From: Siderastrea radians
Lineage: Eukaryota; Cnidaria; Anthozoa; Scleractinia; Rhizangiidae
DNA: 64,000 bases
NCBI GenBank assembly: GCA_964017195.1
Contig: OZ024892.1
Span: 7,334,366-7,398,365, forward strand
Reading direction: 5' to 3'
In this document: positions 58,360-64,000 of the stretch, one piece after another
How positions within the stretch are numbered: position 1 is the first letter of the stretch
Layout: each line of letters starts with the position of its first letter
Translations under genes and position numbers: made by a program
The notes under the pieces: model-generated
The model's input: only the letters and a program-made list of their open reading frames with translations
Database searches by the model: none
What the model was told of the DNA's origin: nothing

Positions 58360-61300
58360 CTAAGGAAAAAAGGTAACATTATTTGCACCGTCAACAGAGC
58401 ATACAACGTTTCGCAATGACCAAAAATGCTTGATCTTGTCAGTAGAAGAGCAACGAATACGAAGAGAAACATCTTTTACAATCATATCAATAATCTTCTG
58501 AGAGCTCAATACGGAGTTGGGAAAAGAAGCAAGATTTCTAGCATTCCAAACATAGTAGATACAGGAAGCAATGAGATGACACGAGAGTAAAAGGGCAGGG
58601 GAAGACTGCGAATCAGATAAGGGAAAGAAGACAGAAGAAACAGAGACGGAAAAGCGAAAATCGAAAAGGCGAGATAAACGCGGGGAAAAATGATCCCAAA
58701 CTTTTAGAACCCGAGGACAAAAAAGAAAACAGTGCTTGATCGTTTCCACTTGAGAACACACCGCACACTTATCAGTGGCAATGTACCGCCAAGTTTTAAG
58801 GGTGTATCTGACACGAATGGCTCGGTGAAGAATTAACCAAATCAAGTCGTTTTTCTTGTTTTCGATAATCTTAAGACGCGACTTGCGCCAAACCGAAGCC
58901 CACCGATTGATAGGGCGGCTGACAACCGACCCCCCAAAACCGGCGGACCTCGGTGGAGCGCAGGGACAATCAAAAAGGAGTAAATAAAGACGTTTGCATG
59001 AAAGATCATCAGGTAATGAGCCACGCTTAGAATGAATAGTTCTAAAGAGAGACAAGCAATTTCGGTAAAAAGCAGACGGCTCTGACGACTGCGGAATGAG
59101 ACGAGAACAAAAATCAAAACGATCGTCAAACTTAACTAAACGGTTGCCTAAAAAATAGTGAGCGAGATAGTGCCACTTGCACGTACCAAATTCGAAATTG
59201 GATAAGTGCAAGCTGGCACATTTTGTTTCAAAATCTACTACGTTAAGGCCACCCTTAGAAATAGGAGCAGAGCAACGCTGCCTGCTAACAGCTTCAGGCT
59301 TAGACCCCTTCCAGATGAAAGGCCAAACGATCCGCTTATACTCATCGCAAATCCAACTTGGGGGAGAGAGGATCTTGGCAACATGCCAAAATCGGCTCGC
59401 CCCCAAGACATTAAGAATCATACCGCGCCCCAAAAAAGAAGGATCTTGCTTTGACCAAAGACCTAAAACTTGTTTAAGCTTATCCAATTTTGGCTTCCAA
59501 TTGTCCGTATCCACATCAAGCAGCCCGTTACTGAAATAAACGCCAAGAATGCGTAGCTTTTTCACCCATTTTAGACCGAAAGGGGAGGCACCATTAGCCC
59601 GCCACCGACCAAGCCACATTGCCTCGGACTTGGCTGAGTTGAGCTTGGCGCCAGATCCCTGCTCATATTTCTGTACAATGCGCAAAAGGTGACAAAGAGA
59701 TCTTTCAGTCTTCACAAAAGTAGTAGCATCGTCAGCATATTGAGAAACTTTAAATTGAAGGCCACCAGCTCCGGGGAGCTGAAAACCTTCATTTCTTTAC
59801 AACGGCGAATTTGTGTAGACAGAACTTCCGAGACCAGAACGTAGAGAAGAGGGGACAGGGGAAACCCCTGCCTCACCCCGCGCTCAAGAAAAACGGGATT
59901 AGTCAACTTTCCATTACAGATAATACGAGAAAAAACATTGTTGTAGAAAATACTAACCCAGCGGCAAAAATCGGGGGCCAAAGCCAAACTTCGCTAAAGT
60001 ATGCATTAAAAATTCATGATCAACACGATCAAAAGCTTTCTCTTGATCAAGAGAGACGAGGATACCAGTTTCGTCCGTCTTATTAATCATATCAAGAACG
60101 TCACGAATTAAAGACAAATTCGAAAAAATCGTTCTGCCTACAACACCGCACGTCTGATCCTGGTGAACAATCGAGGACATAACCGATTTCAGGCGCTCAG
60201 TAATCGCCTTCGATGCTATCTTATAATCGGTGTTAAGAAGTGAAATCGGGCGCCAATTCTTAGCTAAGCGTTTATCGTCTTTCTTATATAATAGGCGAAG
60301 AAGGCTTTCACGCTGAGTGTCAGTTAAGACACCCAGGTGAAAGCCTTCATTAAGGACAAGGACAACCTGATCACCTAGATCATCCCAAAAGACAAGATAA
60401 AATTCTGTAGGAAGACCATCAGACCCAGGCGAATTGCCGGTCTGAACGCCTTTTAGAGCTGTCAAAAGTTCCTTGTTTGTAAACAAACCTTCACATTTGT
60501 CACGCTCCAGATCCGTAAGAGAAAGTTCTAAATCGTCAATTAGTTCTGTCTGAATTTGCATGTCAAGCGAATCCTTAGTATACAAGTCCTTATAAAAGTT
60601 AACTAAGATTAACTCGGTGTCAGATAGAGAAGTTTTTTCAACTCCGTTTTCATCCAAAAGAGACTCAAATGAATTTTTAACAGTTCTCTTTTGCTCGAGA
60701 CGGAAAAAGAAACGAGACGGTTTTTCGCCCTCCTCGAGCCACTGAGCGCGAGACCGAATTTTCGCACCTTCCGCCTCTTTGGTTACAAGAGACAAAAGGG
60801 CGCTTTCAAGTTCTTTTATTTCTGCGGAAGCACTCGCATCACCGGAAGAAAAATTATTTTTAGCTCTGATAATTCGTTTGGTGAGAGAAGTTCGCTCTCG
60901 GGACAAAACGTTACGCTTGCGGATTCCGAATTCAATACAAGTCTGTTTGATCACAGCTTTCAAATTCTTCCACCAAGCCCCATAGGAATCATAATTATCA
61001 ATACGGCGCTTTTGCTCTTCAAAGACATCCGACATCAATTGTTTGAAGTCGGAGTCCAACAAAAGCGCCGTATTAAACTTCCAAATACTGCTTTTGAAAG
61101 CACAGAGACCGGCAAGGTCAAGTTCCAAAAAAACAAAATCATGATCCGAAAAACTGCACGGAAAAGTTTGGCTTTACCTCGGTGTAAGAACCTGTGAAAC
61201 TCACGGATGACGTAAAACAAAGGAAACAAAAACATTTTAAACAATACCGTACAGCAAAACAAAAGCTAACAAACAAAGAAAATCTTGTCAGGTTCTTACA

Positions 61301-61963
61301 CCGAGGTAAACCCAAAAGTTTTGTTTAGGGAAACAAGCTTAAGTAAATTACGAGAGACAAGAAAACGATCCAGCCGAGAAGCTTGAGAACTATTAGACCA
61401 AGTGTAAGAAACGCCACGAGGGTTATTTTTCCGCCAAGCATCAACCAGTGACAAAACAGACAGAAAAGCTTGAAAACTCCTGTCCGCAGAAAAGTCACCA
61501 CTGGGGTTTAAATGATCAAGCGCATTGTCAACGCAATTAAAATCACCGGCAATTACACGAGAAGACGACAAAAAATAAAGATGCAAATTTTCGAGAAAAA
61601 TCTTGCGATCAGAAACGGTATTCGGTGCGTAAATATTGACAATATTGAGAGTAGTATTACCTAGCTGCACCAACACACTTATAAAACTCGGCCATCAGTA
61701 TCAAAGAGAAAACGAGAAACAGTTCCGGCAAATCTGGGGGAGACAAAAATTGCCACGCCGGCAGATCTACCAACCCCAAAAGACCAGAAACAGTTCCCGC
61801 GCCACTTTTTAGCAATGCAATCAGCACGCTCTTTACACGAGACATGAGTTTCCTGCAACAAAAATAAATCATATGGCAAACGTTCTAATTCATGAAGAAT
61901 AACTTCAGCTTTTTTCGATGAACTTAAACCGCGAACATTAATAGTTAAGAGTTTTAGGGGCAT
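58360..61963 (-). pseudogene. LINE ORF2: APE endonuclease and reverse transcriptase, frameshifted
   Basis: Pieces in order: 61963-61679 (TINVRGLSSSKKAE, QETHVS; endonuclease start), 61676-61314 (IVNIYAPN, GDFNC, YTWSNSSQASRLDRFL), then after the MITE SDHDFVFL and the RT (61128-59953: RPISLLNTDYKI, LDQEKAFDRVDH). Next come 59987-59712 (RGVRQGFPLSPLLYV) and 59715-58360, preceded by YADDAT and carrying the C-terminal CAVCSQVETIKHCFLFC zinc motif. Every APE and RT catalytic motif is still recognisable. Breaks: one near 61676, one caused by the MITE, and two compensating ones near 59970 and 59760. Decay is recent. Confidence 0.85.
61170..61313. mobile_element. 144-bp hAT-like MITE inserted in LINE ORF2
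   Basis: Perfect 8-bp target duplication AAAAGTTT at 61162-61169 and 61314-61321. Inverted termini GGCTTTACCTCGGTGTAAGA and GGGTTTACCTCGGTGTAAGA continue for 25 bp with one mismatch. Removing the element and one duplication (152 bp) puts the endonuclease SRLDRFL segment in frame with SDHDFVFL, confirming that it landed in an open frame. Confidence 0.9.
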
Positions 61964-62217
61964 TGGTGCTGCTTGCAGTAAATAAAATTAAAATTAACTA
62001 CGGCTCCTACCGCTTCTCTTTCTATTTGTTACCAGAGTCCAACCCTCATCGTCGTCGTAATCCCGGGAACTTCGGTGGTACGGTTGGCGATCATCGTAGT
62101 AGTAATCATGATCTCTATAATATATCGGTTGTAGTAGCGGTCGCAGTCACGCTCCCGTTCGCGAGAGCGCTCGCGCTCGCGGTCTCGCCTCGAACGCTCG
62201 CGATCCCGCTCGCGCTC

Positions 62218-63416
62218 TTACTCCCTCTCACGGTCGCGTTCCTTCTCATGGTTGCGCTCCTCATCTTCCTCTTCCCCTCGGGCTCTCTTAGGTAGACTGC
62301 GCCCCCAAGAAGAATCTCTTTCACGTTCTCGCTCGCGGCTCGATTGCGGCTCTACATGTGTCGTGTCAGATTCAGTTTCACGCGGTTTATGTTGACTCTT
62401 CTTAGTGGAATCACCCTTCTTCGATTCAGCATTCTTTGATTCACCTGACTCAGCTTTTCTCTGCGGTTTGGATTTAACGGCATTCGCGTAAGAGTCATTT
62501 CCTGGAACAACAGGAGTGACATTGGCGCTATACAGGAGAAACGGACAATCAGCAGTGGAATGTGTGGATTCCCGACAAATTGAGCATAGTGTAGGTTCCG
62601 TACAGTCTTCAATACGATGACCTGGCAGCTCACAATTAAAACATCGAACCACACGACAAGAATTTGCAAAGTGGTTTTCATCGCCACATCGGCGGCACAC
62701 ACGTGGCTGAGTTGGATACGAGAAATAAACCGTCTCGCCAGCAATAAACACAGACGGTGGAATGTGACTTTTCAGTCTCATGCGAGCAGTCCTTATACCA
62801 TTAAAAATACCTGACGACAATCTATCTCTCCGGAACGAAAGGACCTTCCCGTAATGAGACAATCTACCGATAACAACCGAATCCGGCATTTCATCCGGCG
62901 CCTCGTAAACTTTCACTAGCTCAGTGACATTCTCAGCGTCGCCGAGAAACACTTGGCATCCAGCGATAGTAATATGCGGCAAAGCTAATGTTCCTTAATG
63001 GTCGCAGTTTTAAACGACACAACCCAAGACTTACTAGAAGTCTTGCGCTGGATAGACGTTATGTCATCCACATCAATACCGGCTTCATCAAATGCAAATA
63101 CAATATCACTGCTCGTTACAACGGTGTCAACTTGAAAGGTGACGGATAGCTGCTTTTTCAAAACAGTCACTGGACCATCATTGTTGCACGTGTAACGAGG
63201 AACAATAGTGAACGCAACACCTCTTCCCTCCAAGAACTGCAATGCCTCAGGGTCCTGCATTTCAGCATCTGATTCGGCCCAGGTCGCAGTCGGCGGCGGC
63301 GGCGAAAACAACTCTGGCGTAGGTCCTGGTTGAGTCATTTCCTCGATAAGCTTCTTATCTCCAGTCGACTTTTCACTAGCCATTTTGCCCTCAGACGGCC
63401 CTCTGATCCTTGCCAA
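62218..63416 (-). pseudogene. LINE ORF1: nucleic-acid chaperone with CCHC knuckles, one frameshift
   Basis: The N-terminal part (63416-62985, 143 codons) ends at TAG right after SWVVSFKTATIKEH. The rest continues one frame over (62982-62218) with LPHITIAGCQVFLG. A single missing T at about 62989 accounts for the break. Together they give an RRM-like fold (DSVVIGRLSHYGKVLSF), then three zinc knuckles (CRRCGDENHFANSC, CFNCELPGHRIEDC, CSICRESTHSTADC) and a tail of Arg/Glu repeats. The tail region is low in complexity (62150-62330). ORF1 proteins of this type bind the LINE RNA. Confidence 0.8.
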
Positions 63417-63420
63417 AAGG

Positions 63421-64000
63421 CCTCGTCAGTGCAGTACTGATGCTGGAGCTGAGGTTAGCGGCTATATAGTCACCTCAGACGATCCCACACATGTGGTATC
63501 ATCGTACCACCTGGCATACGGTCCACGCGACTGAAATTGAAATTGACCAATCAGAGCTCAGTACGCGGGGCAAACTGAGTTTTCCTACGTCATAAGGAGA
63601 GAGGACCCCGGGAACGAGGTTGTCGCCTGTTCAGTCGAGCATCGTGTTTGTGTACGTTCGTTTACCAGCAATGTCAGCAATGCCAAGCACACCAGTGATT
63701 CTAGTTAGATTTACATTTATATATATAAATGCAGGCAAACAAGTGCTTCTCTCAATGCAGTTGTAGTTTTGTGAAAGTCAGTTGTCCCATTTTCTACGTT
63801 TAATCATTAAAGAAATTTCGTAAATAAGCGATCTGCTGTAAGCTTAAAAAATTACAGTTCAGTGCGTAGTCTTTTAAGATTTTTTCGTTAAAGTTCGTCT
63901 TTTGAGCAATTCTCATTTCCCAACTGGTTTACATTTTATCCCAAAATTAGATAGTGTGACTATTTTAGACTGGGTCGGTGTTGTTTTTCAGTCCAGTTTA
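63421..64000. other. LINE 5' flank, no gene seen
   Basis: May include the LINE 5' UTR up to about 63600. Contains a short palindromic TATATATAAA patch at 63718-63732. No further ORF. Confidence 0.4.

Larger units (their letters stand above)
58150..63420 (-). mobile_element. Tx1/L1-like non-LTR retrotransposon, nearly full length, inactive
   Basis: Minus strand: ORF1 (63416-62218), about 250 bp of spacer, then ORF2 (61963-58360) with APE endonuclease, reverse transcriptase and a C-terminal zinc knuckle, then a short 3' UTR running to a (TA)n tract. Each ORF carries frameshifts and a MITE is inserted in ORF2, so it cannot move. The ORF1 RRM/CCHC layout and APE-RT order fit the L1 group, Tx1 clade. 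The 5' boundary beyond 63420 and any target duplication were not found. Confidence 0.85.

Noticed and set aside
62150..62330. Independent Arg/Glu-rich nuclear protein
   Set aside because: This is the low-complexity tail of the LINE ORF1, continuous with the zinc-knuckle protein.

Overview
The window looks like nuclear DNA from an animal, most likely an anthozoan cnidarian such as a stony coral. It is AT-rich with short exons, GT-AG introns and very dense repeats. It carries a TPR-CHAT gene of the TTC28-like type (a type I recall as common in cnidarians), a collagen/TNF gene, Penelope-like elements, a Tx1/L1-like LINE and many MITEs. The species assignment is inference from memory; no search was run.

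Region by region. At 0-17.4 kb a minus-strand gene for a secreted collagen-like TNF ligand (five exons, 12015 to 5203) is flanked by decayed copies of its own ends: a dead first exon plus TATA box near 13.4 kb and a copied 3' UTR near 3.5 kb. This block is bracketed by direct repeats (1-560 and 16390-17375). The large intron 3 holds a 164-bp tandem array and a candidate small secreted-protein gene. At 17-28 kb there is almost no coding sequence: a 74-bp tandem array, a 117-bp satellite with higher-order structure and an inverted outlier, a 65-bp minisatellite and several MITEs. At 28-35 kb diverged duplicated blocks carry six related 74-79-bp exon-like modules, four with both splice sites. At 35.9-53.1 kb lies a six-exon plus-strand TPR-CHAT gene. 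Its last exon encodes about 23 near-identical 40-residue TPRs and a CHAT protease-like domain with both catalytic residues, but one base is missing inside the repeats. Its 8.5-kb last intron contains two families of Penelope-like relics and hammerhead-like motifs. At 53-58.2 kb there are DNA-transposon relics, including a 1.67-kb long-TIR element with a perfect 9-bp target duplication, tRNA-like SINE units, perfect hairpins and (TA)n runs. At 58.2-63.5 kb there is a nearly complete but frameshifted minus-strand LINE, split between two endonuclease motifs by a 144-bp MITE with a perfect 8-bp target duplication.

The two host genes are a predicted secreted death/morphogen-type ligand and a predicted intracellular repeat-scaffold/peptidase. 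A shared innate-immune role is possible but is inference. Most of the rest is mobile-element or tandem-repeat DNA. Gene models were assembled by eye from splice sites and reading phase.
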